Positions 11,025-21,839 of a stretch of 64,000 bases of DNA are shown here, in pieces. The position numbers and the translations under genes are program-made. The notes beneath the pieces were generated by a model that had not been told where the DNA came from, did not search any database, and saw only the letters and a program-made list of their open reading frames with translations. Within the stretch, counting starts at the first letter, position 1; each line of letters opens with the position of its first letter. The stretch lies in contig CAOLHI010000063.1 of assembly GCA_948474755.1 (NCBI GenBank), positions 806,001 to 870,000 on the forward strand, given 5' to 3'. Source of the DNA: Ctenosaura bakeri. Lineage: Eukaryota; Chordata; Lepidosauria; Squamata; Iguanidae.

Positions 11025-11120
11025 TCCTAATGTGTGAGGCACAGAGACCACGAAGAAGAAGAACAGGTTGCTTACCTGTAACTGTGGTTCTTCGAGTGGT
11101 CATCTGTGCCCTCACACATA
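11025..11120 (+). repeat. Internal complementary region of DIRS-A
   Basis: Joins the reverse complement of the 5' terminus ('gaggcacagagaccacgaag', complement of 5288-5308) to that of the 3' terminus ('gaacaggttgcttacctgta', complement of 11342-11361). It lies just after the recombinase stop. Such regions are diagnostic of DIRS elements and are thought to align both ends for circularisation. Confidence 0.85.
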
Positions 11121-11159
11121 CCCGCCCTTCCATCCCCTCTTTTCTCAGGTCCCTGTAGG

Positions 11160-11361
11160 TTCTACGGCGTACGACAGAACTGAGGAGAGACCGTTGCTCG
11201 GTGGGAGGAGCATGCGCAGTACCGGCGTGGGGGAGGGGTTCCCGCCAAGCGAACAAGCTCTGGAAGTTTCCGAACGCTATCGCACAGGCGTGAAAGCTCC
11301 TAATGTGTGAGGGCACAGATGACCACTCGAAGAACCACAGTTACAGGTAAGCAACCTGTTC
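11160..11361 (+). repeat. 3' inverted terminal repeat and terminus of DIRS-A
   Basis: The stretch 11173-11318 is the inverted partner of 5303-5452. The last 45 bases, ending 'ggtaagcaacctgttc', form the distinct 3' terminus. DIRS-B sequence resumes immediately after 11361 with no visible duplication of target bases. Confidence 0.88.
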
Positions 11362-11575
11362 ATTGCTGCTATTTGACTGAGGATAATGACAGTCACTCAG
11401 TACCAAGATGTGTCAAGAAAGAAAGTATCTCTGTGGTACCACAATTCTGAGGCTGGGTACTGCGATCCCTCAGGTACCTGCAAAATTTGTTCCATTTGTA
11501 GGCATACGACTTAACAGTCAATGATTTGTGAGCCACTCTTGATATGTGGTTAACTTCCTCCGGGAAAGCAGAAAA
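11362..11575 (-). pseudogene. N-terminal part of DIRS-B tyrosine recombinase
   Basis: On the minus strand this reads 'SFLLSRRKLTTYQEWL', then 'TVKSYAYKWNKFCRYL' and 'ILSFLTHLGTE', with an in-frame stop after that. It aligns with DIRS-A 'STRRNYQYKWRRFL' and 'VLHFLLHLRQQ'. It is the upstream half of the gene whose other half lies at 4515-5271. DIRS-A inserted between the two. Confidence 0.75.
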
Positions 11576-12593
11576 CTACAGTATCTTCCATGCAGTCAGT
11601 CGAAGTTTCTGCACATCCAGATGAAACACGGTACCATTGGATATTGTCAAAAAGTTCTGTATCAGCAGTAACCTCCGGTACCAATGTTTCAACAAAGCAA
11701 AGAGAGGCAAGAACCATGGCCGTCTCAGCCACAAAGATGTTATCAATATGACCCTTGCATGGTCCTGTCTTATCTTTGAGATCACCTTCATTATGAGAGG
11801 GAATGGTGGAAAAGCGTAGGAGTGGTCCCGTCCATTTGTACAGGAAAGCACCCCCCAGACTCGTTCAGTCTGTCTTTTGACAAGAGCAGTACATCTTGCA
11901 TTTTTTGTTGTCCTTGGATGCAAACAAGTCTATTGACGGTACTGCCCATAGATTGAACAAATTGTCGGTTAGAGCGTCGTCCATCTCCCACTTGTGACAG
12001 GGACATCAGAGCTCTATTTAAAGCATCTGCCCACGTATTGTCTGCTCCTGGCACATGTATTGCTGATGGCATTATCCCCCTGGACAGGCACCAGTTCCAG
12101 AACTTGATTGTTAGTTTCAGAAGCACAGTGGAGTGAGTCCCTTCTTGTTTGTTGGTATAATACATTACAGTTGTATTGTTTGTTCTCACTTGCACCGTGA
12201 GACTGTGCAGGTGCACTTGAAAAGCTCTTAATGTCTTGATGTCCAGAACATTTATGTGTTGATGTTTTTCGAATAATGTCCAGTGTCCTTTTACAGATAC
12301 ATTCTGCTTATGTGCTCCCCAACCGTTCATGGAAGCATCTCTTGTGACACATACCACCAGTGGATCTGGTAAAAACGGCATACCCCTTATGACATTTTCT
12401 GCCTTCAGCCACCAGACAAGAGACAGACGCACCTGCTTTGGAATTGTCATGTACTCGTTGTGATGGTGCAGAAGTGGATTGAAATTCCTTATGAACCAGC
12501 GTTGTAGAGGTCTCATTCTCAGTCTTGCGTTTGGAGTCACCATAGTGGTCGAAGCCATCAGCCCTAAGGCCACTTGTATGGCTCTGGTTTTCA
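11576..12593 (-). pseudogene. RNase H and methyltransferase-like region of DIRS-B
   Basis: Minus-strand continuation of the DIRS-B polymerase ORF after the CR1 insertion. It starts 'KTRAIQVALGLMAS', which aligns with DIRS-A 'SARRIQQLLGYMAS'. RNase H follows ('TNNTTVMYYTNKQEGTHS' and 'HVPGADNTWADALNRA'), where the first Asp has become Asn. After a frameshift near 11900 comes 'VILITSLWLRRPWFLPL', the methyltransferase-like region, ending 'LRLTAWKIL' before a stop near 11576. Confidence 0.82.
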
Positions 12594-14870
12594 TAGAATC
12601 ATAGAAATCTAGAGTTGGAAGAGACCACACAGGCCATCCAGTCCAACCCCCTGCCATGCAGGAACACCCTCAAAGCAATCCCGACAGATGGCCATCAAGC
12701 CTCTGCTTAAAAACCTCCAAGGAAGGAGACTCCACTACACTCCGAGGCAACAGATTCCACTGCCGGACAGCCCTGACTGTCAGGAAGTTCTTCCTGAGGT
12801 TCAGGTGGAATCTCCTTTCCTGCCGTTTGAATCCATTGCTCCTTGTCCTGGTCTCTGGGGCAGCAGAAAACAAGCCCTCTCCTTTCTCTACATGGCATCC
12901 CTTCAAATATTTAAACATGGCTATCATGTCCCCTCTTAACCTGCTCTTCTGCAGACTAAACATACCCAGCTTTCTAAGTCTATCCTCATAGGGCATGGCT
13001 TCCAGGCCTCTCACCATTTTGGTCGCCCTCCTCTGGACTTGCTCCAGCTTGTCAATATTCTTCTTGAATTCGGGTGCCCAGAACTGGACACAGTATTCAA
13101 GATGGGGTCTAACCAAAGCAGAGTAGAGTGGTACCAGTACCTCCCTCGATCTAGACACCATACTCCTATTGATGCAGCCGAGAATTGCATTGGCGTTCTT
13201 GGCTGCCGCATCACACTGCTGACTCATGTTCAGTTTGTGGTCTATGAAGACTCCTAGATCCCTTTCACACGTACTGCTATCCAGCCACGTGTCCCCCATC
13301 CTATATTTCTGTATTCCATTTTTTCTGCCTAAGTGTAGGACCTTACACTTCTCTCTGATGAATTTCATTTTGTTCGCCTTGGCCCAGCTCTCCAATCTAT
13401 CCAGGTCATTTTGAATTTTGATCCTGTCCTCTGGCGTATTAGCAACCCCTCCCAATTTGGTATCATCTGCAAATTTGATGAGCATGCCCTCTATTCCTTC
13501 ATCCAAGTCATTGATAAAAATGTTGAACAGCACCGGGCCCAGGACAGAACCTTGTGGCACCCCACTAGTCACTTCTCTCCAGGATGAAAAGCAGCCATTC
13601 GTGATCACCCTTTGGGTTCGGTCGGTCAACCAATTACAAATCCAACTAACAGTAGCCCTGTCCATCCCACATTTTGCTAGCTTCTTTGCAAGAATGTCAT
13701 GGGGAACTTTGTCGAAGCCCTTACTGAAATCGAGATATGCTACATCCACAGCATTCCCTTCATCTATCAAGCTAGTGACTCTATCATAAAAAGAGATAAG
13801 ATTAGTCTGGCATGACTTATTTTTGAGAAATCCATGCTGACTTCTCGTGATTACGGCATTGCTTTCTAAATGATTAGAAACTGACTGCTTAATGATCTGC
13901 TCCAGGATCTTTCCGGGTACTGATGTCAGGCTGACTGGGCGATAATTATTTGGGTCCTCTTTTTTTCCCTTCTTGAAGATGGGGATAACATTTGCTCTCT
14001 TCCAGTCTGCTGGAACTTCTCCTGTCCTCCAAGATTTCTCAAAATTATAGCAAGCGGTTCCGAAATGACCTCTGCCAGCTCTTTTAATATCCTAGGATGC
14101 AATTCATCTGACCCTGGAGACTTGAATTCATCCAATGTGGCCAGGTATTCCTGTACCACCTCTCTACCTATTATGTGCCTCATTTCCCCTGCTTCCTCAC
14201 CTGCTCCCCACTCGCCAGGTTGTGTGCTTGTATTAAGTAGTGTTAAGAAGGTGTTAAGTAGTTCTGCCTTTTCTCTCCCCCCTGTGAGTAATTTGCCATC
14301 TTCTCTGCACAGTGACCCTACTGTCTCCTTCTTTTTCCTTTTGCTGCCAACATATTTTAAAAAAACCCTTTTTATTGTTTTTAATGTCTCTGGCCAGCCT
14401 AAGTTCGTTCTGTGCTTCAGCCTTTCTGACTTCCTCCCTACATCTCCTGGCTACTTGCTTAAATTCTTCTTTGGTGGTTTCCCCCTTCTTCCATTTCCTA
14501 TACATGTTTCTCTTAACACTTAGCTCAGCTGAGAGTTCTTTAGTCAACCATTCTGGTTTCTTCAGATGCCTTCCATTTTTCCTCCTTATTGGCACAGTTT
14601 TAGACTGTGCCTTCAGTATCTCCTTTTTAAGGAACTCCCATGCCTCCTGAACTCCTTTCCCTTTCACTATTCCTGACCACGGAATTCCAGCCAGCAGCTC
14701 CCTAAGTTTACAGAAGTCAGCTTTTTTAAAATCTAAGATGAGAGTCTGGCTACACTTATCTTCTCCTTCCCACTGAATGCCAAATTCCAACAGGGCATGG
14801 TCACTCCCCGCTAAAGATCCAACCACTTCTACCTCATTAACAAGGTCATCCCTGTTGGTCAGGATCAGAT
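12594..14870 (-). mobile_element. CR1 LINE, 5'-truncated, inserted in DIRS-B
   Basis: A CR1 retrotransposon on the minus strand. The 3' end, read in element sense, is 'ttctatgattctatga' at 12594, the CR1 terminal octamer repeat. Minus-strand coding begins in the endonuclease C-terminus and runs through a linker to the RT. The RT (13770-12670) is open for 366 residues with 'YLDFSKGFDKVPHDIL', '[14 protein letters not shown]' and 'IKFADDTKLGG'. The 5' end is truncated near 14870 within the endonuclease. A 7-bp repeat TGAAAAC (element sense) flanks the insertion, with about 15 extra bases at the 5' junction. A one-base deletion near 14040 breaks the ORF. Confidence 0.92.
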
Positions 14871-15840
14871 TTCAGTTTTCAGATCAGTTTTCACCTGTCG
14901 TGTTATCAATAACTGCCATAGAGCATGGTGCATTTTTTACCACCTGTCATCTGGCAGAAAAACCAACTCTCTGGTCAAGTCCAGTACAGCTCTAATGAAC
15001 TTCACTTTTGTTTGTGGTACAAGGTGAGACTTCTTGAAATTTATCATCAATCATAGTGCATTCAGTAAGCTTATTGTAGTCTTCAGGTGTTGCAAAGCCT
15101 TTTCTCTTGTTGAAGCAGCTATAAGCCAGTCGTCTATGTATGGAAACAGTACGATACCTTTCTGCCTCAGGTATGCCACCACCATGGACATACACTTCAT
15201 GAACACCTTCAGTGCCGTGCTTATGCCAAAGGGGAGTACTCTGAATCGATAAGCTTGTTTCCCCAACACACAAAGGTCAGGTATCATCTGTGCTGTTTTC
15301 TTATCAATATGTGGAAGTAGGCAACTTTTAAATCCCATGTCACAAATCAGCCCCCTTCTTCAGCAGTAGCACTATCGATGCCAGGGTTACCATTCGAAAC
15401 CATTTTGTTGTTATATAATAGTTGACACCTCTCAGGTCTAGAATGGGTCAAAGGCCCCCATCTCTTTTCAGTACCAGGAAGTATTTGGAAGAGAAACTCA
15501 TTCTTAGTTGGACATATGAGATCTTTTCGATTGCCCTTTTTTCCAACAATGTTGAAATCTCCTCTTCCAGTTCTGGGGACGAAGGTGTGATATGAATTTG
15601 TCCTACCAGTGGTAGTCGATGGAATTCTATCATATAGCCCAATCTCACTACATCCAGCACCCATGAGTTGTTATCAAAGTCCATGTGTGGATGAATTTTG
15701 ACAGTCTGTTTCCAAAGGGCTCTTTCTTTGTCCCACAACTTCCAATAGCTCCGTCGGTACCGATGCTGGCAATGATGTCGATAGAGGTGACGGTATCTAA
15801 CATCACCATGCCGTTGATACCAGCAGAACAGATGGTATTG
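14871..15840 (-). pseudogene. Reverse transcriptase region of DIRS-B
   Basis: The minus strand reads 'SWVLDVVRLGYMIEFHRLPL' (DIRS-A has 'SWVLSIVRLGYAIEF'). It continues to 'VLPFGISTALKVFMKCMS' and the catalytic box 'LFPYIDDWLIAA' near 15140. Frame changes and stops separate the blocks. The part nearest 14871 ('LDLTRELVFLPDD', 'HHALWQLLITRQVKT') matches the DIRS RT thumb and leads directly, across the CR1, into 'KTRAIQVALG' at 12593. Confidence 0.83.
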
Positions 15841-16113
15841 ACGGCGGTACCGACATTTGAAGTTTGAGCAAAGAGATTTGGATCTTCGACAGTAGCAATG
15901 ACAGAAAGATGATGATGGTGCGTGAGTGAGGTATCGTTCAGTTGGTTGTCAAACTTGCTGTTTTTGTTGGTCTTACTGTTTATTTTTATATTGAGGTTGT
16001 CTGAATTAAGACATCGGAAATTTTCTTGAAAGTTGCTGTCCTGATGTTTGACGTTGTTGCTGTGTGGGAGTCAGACCTCTTGTTCTTGCCGAGTATTGTT
16101 GGTAACGGCGGTA

Positions 16114-18209
16114 TCAATACCTGGAATATGATGATGATGGTACAGGAAACTCATACTTTTTGGTAGTAGTGCACATTTTCTGTGTGTGTTCCAATTTGCT
16201 GTCTGTACCTTCATTGAATAGACCCGCGGAGTCAAAAGGGAGGTCTTCAATCATACTCTTTGCTTGTTGAGACAGACTCAATGATCTCAACCAAGTGTGT
16301 CTCCTCAAGGCTACTGCTCCAGCAATAGCCTCCCCACTACAGTTAATAATATGTTTCGAAGTTGTGACTTGTTGAGAAGACAAATGATAGGCTTCACCAT
16401 ACAGAGAAGTAACAGTCTTTCTCTCATCTTCAGGCAGCATATCTATGAACCTTTTTATTCTAATCCACAAGAACTGCTGATAGGCACCCATACACGCTGC
16501 AAAGTTCAACATTTTAAACAGCAAGGCAGCATTTGAATATGCCTTCTTCACCAAATTGTCTAATTTCCTTCCCTCTCTATCAGTAGGTGACACATGAAGC
16601 TTCTGGGATTGTCTAGACTGAGCTGCGTCAACAATTATTGAGTTTGGCTTCGGATGTTGAGTCAGCCGTTCTTGATCACTCTCAGTCAGACAGTACAGTG
16701 CTTCTACTTTCTTCAATGTTGAAGGAATAGAAGACAGGGAATCCCATGTTTTTTTAACAATCTTTAACAAATAAGGCAACGTCGCAATGATAGATGGTAC
16801 AGGTGCTCTATCATGCAGTTCCTGAAAAATAGGATCTTGGAGATCTTCTTTGCCTATCTCAATCTGAAGATTTAATGATCTGGACATTCACAGTACAAGA
16901 TCAGAGAAAGAACAGACATCATCAGTAGGTGATATACGTTCTGCTGTCAACACAAAGTTTGTTTTAGACTTCTCAGGCACATAAGATACGTGAGATCCCT
17001 CAGACTCCAACACAGAAGGAGATCTCCCCATACGGTACCAAGGAGATCAGTACCTTGTCGTGGACAGCCATCCAGGACAGACCAGACTACGAAGTGAATG
17101 TTGCTGGACTCTCTCTGAATCTTTGTCATGTCTTGATCCAGACACTGCAGGTAACATTCTGTGACAAGACAGAGTTGGAGACTTAGAAGACGACCTCGAA
17201 ACATGGGGTCGTCGACTAGTCTCCTCTCTATACCGATGGCAAGCCAGTGAGTCTTCCTCTCGGTATCGAGAACTGTGCGCCCAATGAACATCATCAGTGC
17301 AAGGGGAAACATCCTTGGAGTCACTAGAAAACTCCTCTTCAGGATACCATTGACAACGGTATGAAGGTGTTTCTTTAACATAACGGTACTGGCAAGGTGA
17401 TCTCGTGTGTGAACGTGACCACCTAGGAGAGACCTCAGACGTGATGGTGGAGTTTTACACCAATGCCTTGGTGGTGAAGTCAACTCAACAAAATCACGTT
17501 GTCTCAATTTTGAGTGTCCACCATGAGGAGATCTTGACTCTTGGCAACGCGTTACAGACCTCACCAAAAGAATCGGAGATGAATCCATGATCTTCCCCTC
17601 AGAAGCAACATAGACTTCTTCAATCTCACTAGATGGTACCGTATCTCTATACACATCTTGAGCAATCATATGATGAATATCCTCTGTCGTTTTGTCAGTG
17701 GAGGTGCATGGTACCATCGGAGATGGAGCTTGGATTGGAGCAGACAGACTGGGCTGCTCAACCCTTTTTGGTTTCTTTGAAGGCTCTTCTCATGACGAGT
17801 TCTTCAATTTTCTCTTTTTCACTTTGTCTTTCTCACCTCGAATCGTTTTCCTCGATAGTGAGGTGGAGACATGCTTTTTTGGATCACCTTTTTTCTTTGT
17901 CAACACTGAGGGTTGGACAGGTTGCTCTCGATCCCGAGATTCTCCTGAATGGTGACAACTTGTGGAGGGTATCGGTGATGTTTGGGCCATTTTAGCAGGC
18001 TGAACAGATTTTCCCGAAGTTGTGGGTTCGGAGGCTGACAGAACCTGCTCCCACAAAAGTGCCTTCAAATGGGCCGCTCTATTCCTTCTCATCTGAGAAG
18101 TAAACAAGTGGCAATGCTCACAATTTGCCACATTATGGCCCTCACCCAGACAAAGGAGACACTCGGAATGACTGTCTTTGTCGGGGGTTTCCCTCCACGG
18201 GTTTTGCAA
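16114..18209 (-). pseudogene. DIRS-B gag, frameshifted
   Basis: The minus strand starts with a Cys/His cluster 'CLLCLGEGHNVANCEHC' near 18150, equivalent to the one in DIRS-A gag, followed by a Lys-rich segment (17890-17790). A middle part of uncertain frame (17717-16947) has Arg/Ser/Tyr-rich traces. The conserved C-terminal domain is open from 16887 to 16114 (257 residues, with 'DREGRKLDNLVKKAYSNAA' and 'IEDLPFDSAGLFN'). At least two frame changes break the gene. Confidence 0.8.
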
Positions 18210-18339
18210 CGTTTAAAGGTTGCCATACAAGAGTAGAGTCCAAATCGCAAAACACACTCATAGTCCAAAACCACACACCATGTCTGACCAACCGCCAAAA
18301 AACTGCCAAGAGATAATCAGAAACAAATTCAGTCCAAGA

Positions 18340-18536
18340 TCAAAAAAAGTTAAATCTATCTGCCAGTAAGAGAAAGGCTCCTTACTTGCTGCTCTGGGAG
18401 GGGCCTTATATACTCCGGGGATGTGGGGGGCCAACTGCCAAAACACCTGATTTTAGGCTTCCAGAAGGTTCGAAATGCTGTATCATGCAGGCACGAAATA
18501 CCCCATTGTGTGATCCGTAGAGCCCATGAAGAAGAA
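18340..18536 (-). repeat. 5' inverted terminal repeat of DIRS-B
   Basis: Inverted partner of 3905-4060. The outer end, in element sense, begins 'ttcttcatgggctctac', matching the 5' terminus type of DIRS-A ('ttctccttcgtggtctct'). Confidence 0.83.
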
Positions 18537-19465
18537 TCAATGTTCACCTGGGCATCCCTAGCAGGCCGCACTGTTGTAAGGCCCCACTTTGGGGGTCCTT
18601 GATATTAGTATGGTTTGGATGGGCACCATACCTAATTGGCATCATATGTAATTGGCAACACATTTTATTGGCTTTAATATCAAATTCAAGCCTGAGAGGT
18701 GACAGAGAGGTCAAACCGAGTGAGGGAAAGAATTTGACTGTAAATGTGAGAAGGATAGGTCAACTTGAAACTTCCTCCAGGTAAGACTGAGTCATTCGTC
18801 AGGCAAATACACACTATTCCTGTGGATAATAGGCTTAAATAAAAGCTGGAATTTTCCAAAGAATCCCACTGTGAGGAGCCCACCAGGACACTGATTGACA
18901 GATATCCAGTCCCTTGTACGCCTGGATTCTTTTCTTTTTTCTCACAGCACCCACGATAGACAGCTAATACAACATCCATCATGTCTTTGTCAATCAAAGC
19001 ACTAAGCCCATCGACAGGCGAAAAACCCATTGTCCACAATAGGTTCCTTTTGTCTTGCATCTGGAACCTTCACAGCCACAAGCCATTTTCAGGGTACAAA
19101 TACCCCTGATTTGAGGATGCCCAGTGCAGTCTCTTGAAGGTCTACCCATCACTCTGTCCGTCTGGCTCCTGAATAAGAACTGTCCTTAGGTCCTGCTAAG
19201 CCAAAATACATTTCTGCTCTTCACTACTCTTCTGGACTGATAATTATAAATCCCCCAAACCCCTCAGCCTCTCTATAATTTTTCCTCCCTTTCTCTTTCA
19301 GCTAGCTCTTGTGTGAATGTATGATTGTGTGTATCTTGTGTGCATGCATGAGTGAATTCCCCTCAATAAAACACATTTTTAGCTTATTTCTGAATCTCCG
19401 GCTGGTTCTTTTCCTGTGTGTGCCCGTAAACACTGGTAGGAAAGATCTCGCTAAGTTGCCCCCCA
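18537..19465 (+). other. Non-coding flank, possibly a solitary LTR
   Basis: No ORF of interest. A 'tgttgtaaggcccc' near 18572, an AATAAA at about 19365 followed by a T- and GT-rich stretch ('ggttcttttcctgtgtgtgc'), and a total length of 0.9 kb resemble the layout of a retroviral-type LTR with R and U5. There is no second LTR, no primer-binding site and no coding region, so this is only a weak suggestion. Confidence 0.25.
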
Positions 19466-19481
19466 CTTGCAGCCTCCTGAT
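19466..19481 (+). repeat. Target-site duplication of L1, left copy
   Basis: CTTGCAGCCTCCTGAT, identical to 24601-24616. The poly-T that follows (19481 onward) is the complement of the L1 poly(A) tail. Confidence 0.9.
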
Positions 19482-19737
19482 TTTTTTTTTTAAAATCATT
19501 TTATTAAAGTTTCACAAATAAAACAAACATTTGTTGTTGCTATTTCACTTGAATTATTTCTTGATTCTTCCAAACTGATCTAGATTTCATTTCCAATATC
19601 TCTTAACATAGTTATATCATTGTACTGCATTTTTCAACTATTTTACATGTTGGTACTTTGCATTTCATTTTCCATATTCCTGCTTCATGATATCTACCGT
19701 AATCATCACAATGAATTTTTCCATATACTACCATGAA

Positions 19738-21790
19738 TTATAGACTTCTATCAGGCATCACCCAGCAATCACCTACAATTTGCCATTCTTTCCGAATTTC
19801 ATCATCTGATTTCCCTTTCAATCTTTGAGAGACTATGTCAGCGTTTTTATTTTCAATAAAGGTTCCCCACCATTGTTCTATTGTAGGTATTTGCTGTGTT
19901 TTCCATACTTTAGCGTATTCAATACGTGCTGTTGTTATCATATACAATAGTAATCTCCAATGTTTCTTTATATTCATACCGTCTACTAAATCTATCATAT
20001 TTAACAAATACAATTCAGGGATCATAGGAAATTGCAGCTTCAATATTTCACAAATCCTGTTATGTATCTCAGTCCAATATTTCTTAACCTTTGGACATGT
20101 CCACCACATGTGATATATCGTACCCACCTCTTTTGAACATTTCCAACAAAGCCCAGTACCCGTATTGTAAATCTTTTGTAATTTATCTGGTGTCAAATAC
20201 CGTCTATAAAACATCTTATAATAATTCTCTTTTAGATTCTGGGCAACCGTAAATTTATTTGTCTTTTTCCAACTCTGTTCCCAAGAGTCCAGTTGAATTG
20301 TATGACTGATATTCTGTGCCCAAGAAATCATTACTGCTTTAACTGTTTCTTCATACGTCTCCTGGTGCAATATTTCCTGAGTGATTTGGGCTAGTAAATG
20401 AGGAGGGATTTTCAAATAGTCATTTGATCACTCCGTCCTTTTCCTTTATTTCAATTCCGTATGTCTTTAAATCCATTTGAAACCTTTCAGTTAACTGCCT
20501 ATAAGGAAACCAATTTAGAACTGTTCCTTCTTGCTCCAACTTGTCTCTTGATTTGAGCTGAAGGCTATTCAATTTCGTCCTCTCTATTATGTCATCATAT
20601 CGAAGCCATTTATCAGATTCAGTCCATCTACCAAAGAAAGCTTCTTGAGGGGAGACCCAGGTGGGCAGCTGCCTAATGTTTCTAGATTTGTAATCGTCCC
20701 AAACTTTCAAAAGCGATCTCCTGATGTAATGATTTGTGAAATCTTTATCTATTTTTGCTTTGTCATAAAGCATATAGGCATGCCAGCCCATCCTCAGACC
20801 TGCTCCCTCCAATGTCAACGTTCTGACATCTTGTAGATCTATCCAATCTTTTAACCACATAAAGGCCGCAGCCTTGTAATATACCTGAAAATCGGGTAAA
20901 CCCATACCGCCTCGATTTTTCTGATCTGTCAAAATGTTCCATTTGATCCTGGGTTTTTTCCCTTGCCATATAAACTTGGATATTTCTCTCTTCCATTGTA
21001 CGAAAGGTTTCTTATTCAATATTACAGGAAGATTTTGGAACAAAAAGTCCATCTTTGGTAGGACGTTCATCTTTATTACTGCGATCATCCCCAACATTGA
21101 CAATTGTAACTTAGACCAGCTTTCCAAATCTTTGATTATCTCCTTCCATTTTTTTTTCATAATTGTTTGCATGTAATTCATTATTTCTTCTGGCTATCCA
21201 AATACTCAAATATTTAACTTTTTTGTCCTCTCTTGAATCCCATTTTTTGTATTATTTCCGTCTCTTATCTCTCTTTCAGATTTTTGGTTAAGAAATTTGT
21301 TTTTTCCACATTTATCTTGAATCCAGAGAACTCTCCATATTCTTGAATTATTTTAACCGATTTTCCAATGCATCTATATGGATCTTCCAGAAAAACCACC
21401 AGATCGTCTGCGAAGGCTTTTAACTTGTATTGATGCTTCTTAATTTGAACTCCTTTGATGTCATTGTCTTCTCTAATAACATTTTTTAATATTTCCATTG
21501 TCATAATAAACAGCAGAAGGGACAATGGACACCCTTGTCTAGTCCCTCTCTTCAGTTCTATCTTTCACCATTTACCACCAATCTAGCTTGTTGTTGTTTA
21601 TAAATTGCTTCAATCCATGTGACAAATTTCTCTCCGGCCAACATCTGTTTACAAGTCAATATCATAAATGGCCAGTTAATCATATCGAATGCTTTCTCTG
21701 CATCAAGAAATATCATAGCCATTTTCCGTTCATTATGCCTCGGAGTTAAACCCCTTAATATTCCATGAAAATATCTTCAAATCCATTTTT
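19738..21790 (-). pseudogene. L1 ORF2 remnant (RT palm to C-terminus)
   Basis: Starts within the RT ('AMIFLDAEKAFDMINWPFM'), then 'KAFADDLVVFLEDP' (the FADD catalytic box near 21410). The thumb follows ('KWKEIIKDLESWSKLQLSML' near 21130). The C-terminal domain ends with the Cys/His motif 'CWKCSKEVGTIYHMWWTCP' near 20130 and the stop at 19738. Frameshifts occur near 21230 and 20417 and several stops near 21560. The N-terminal endonuclease is absent. Confidence 0.88.
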
Positions 21791-21839
21791 TCTATTTTTT
21801 AAATTGATTTTATCTATATTTTATATCTTGTAACTTAGC

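Larger units (their letters stand above)
5280..11361 (+). mobile_element. DIRS-type retrotransposon, younger copy (DIRS-A)
   Basis: A nearly complete 6.1-kb DIRS element. The order is 5' terminus and inverted terminal repeat (5280-5452), gag with frameshifts (about 5640-8068), RT/RNase H/methyltransferase-like ORF (about 8145-9974, one internal stop), tyrosine recombinase (about 9950-10987), internal complementary region (11025-11120) and 3' inverted terminal repeat and terminus (11160-11361). It sits inside the recombinase gene of DIRS-B in the opposite orientation. It is GC- and CpG-richer than its host element and has far fewer stops, which fits a younger age. It is not autonomous: gag has about three frameshifts, RT has an amber codon, and the recombinase lacks a catalytic arginine. 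Confidence 0.92.
3870..18536 (-). mobile_element. DIRS-type retrotransposon, older copy (DIRS-B), interrupted
   Basis: This is a complete but decayed tyrosine-recombinase retrotransposon read right to left. The order is 5' inverted terminal repeat (18340-18536), gag (18209-16114), RT (15840-14871), RNase H and methyltransferase-like region (12593-11576), tyrosine recombinase (11575-11362 continuing at 5271-4515), internal complementary region (about 4130-4212) and 3' inverted terminal repeat (3870-4075). It is split by DIRS-A (5280-11361) and a CR1 (12594-14870). Removing these leaves about 6.3 kb, a normal DIRS size. DIRS elements integrate through a circular DNA intermediate and make no target-site duplication, and none is seen. 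Every gene carries stops or frameshifts, so it is dead. Confidence 0.88.
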
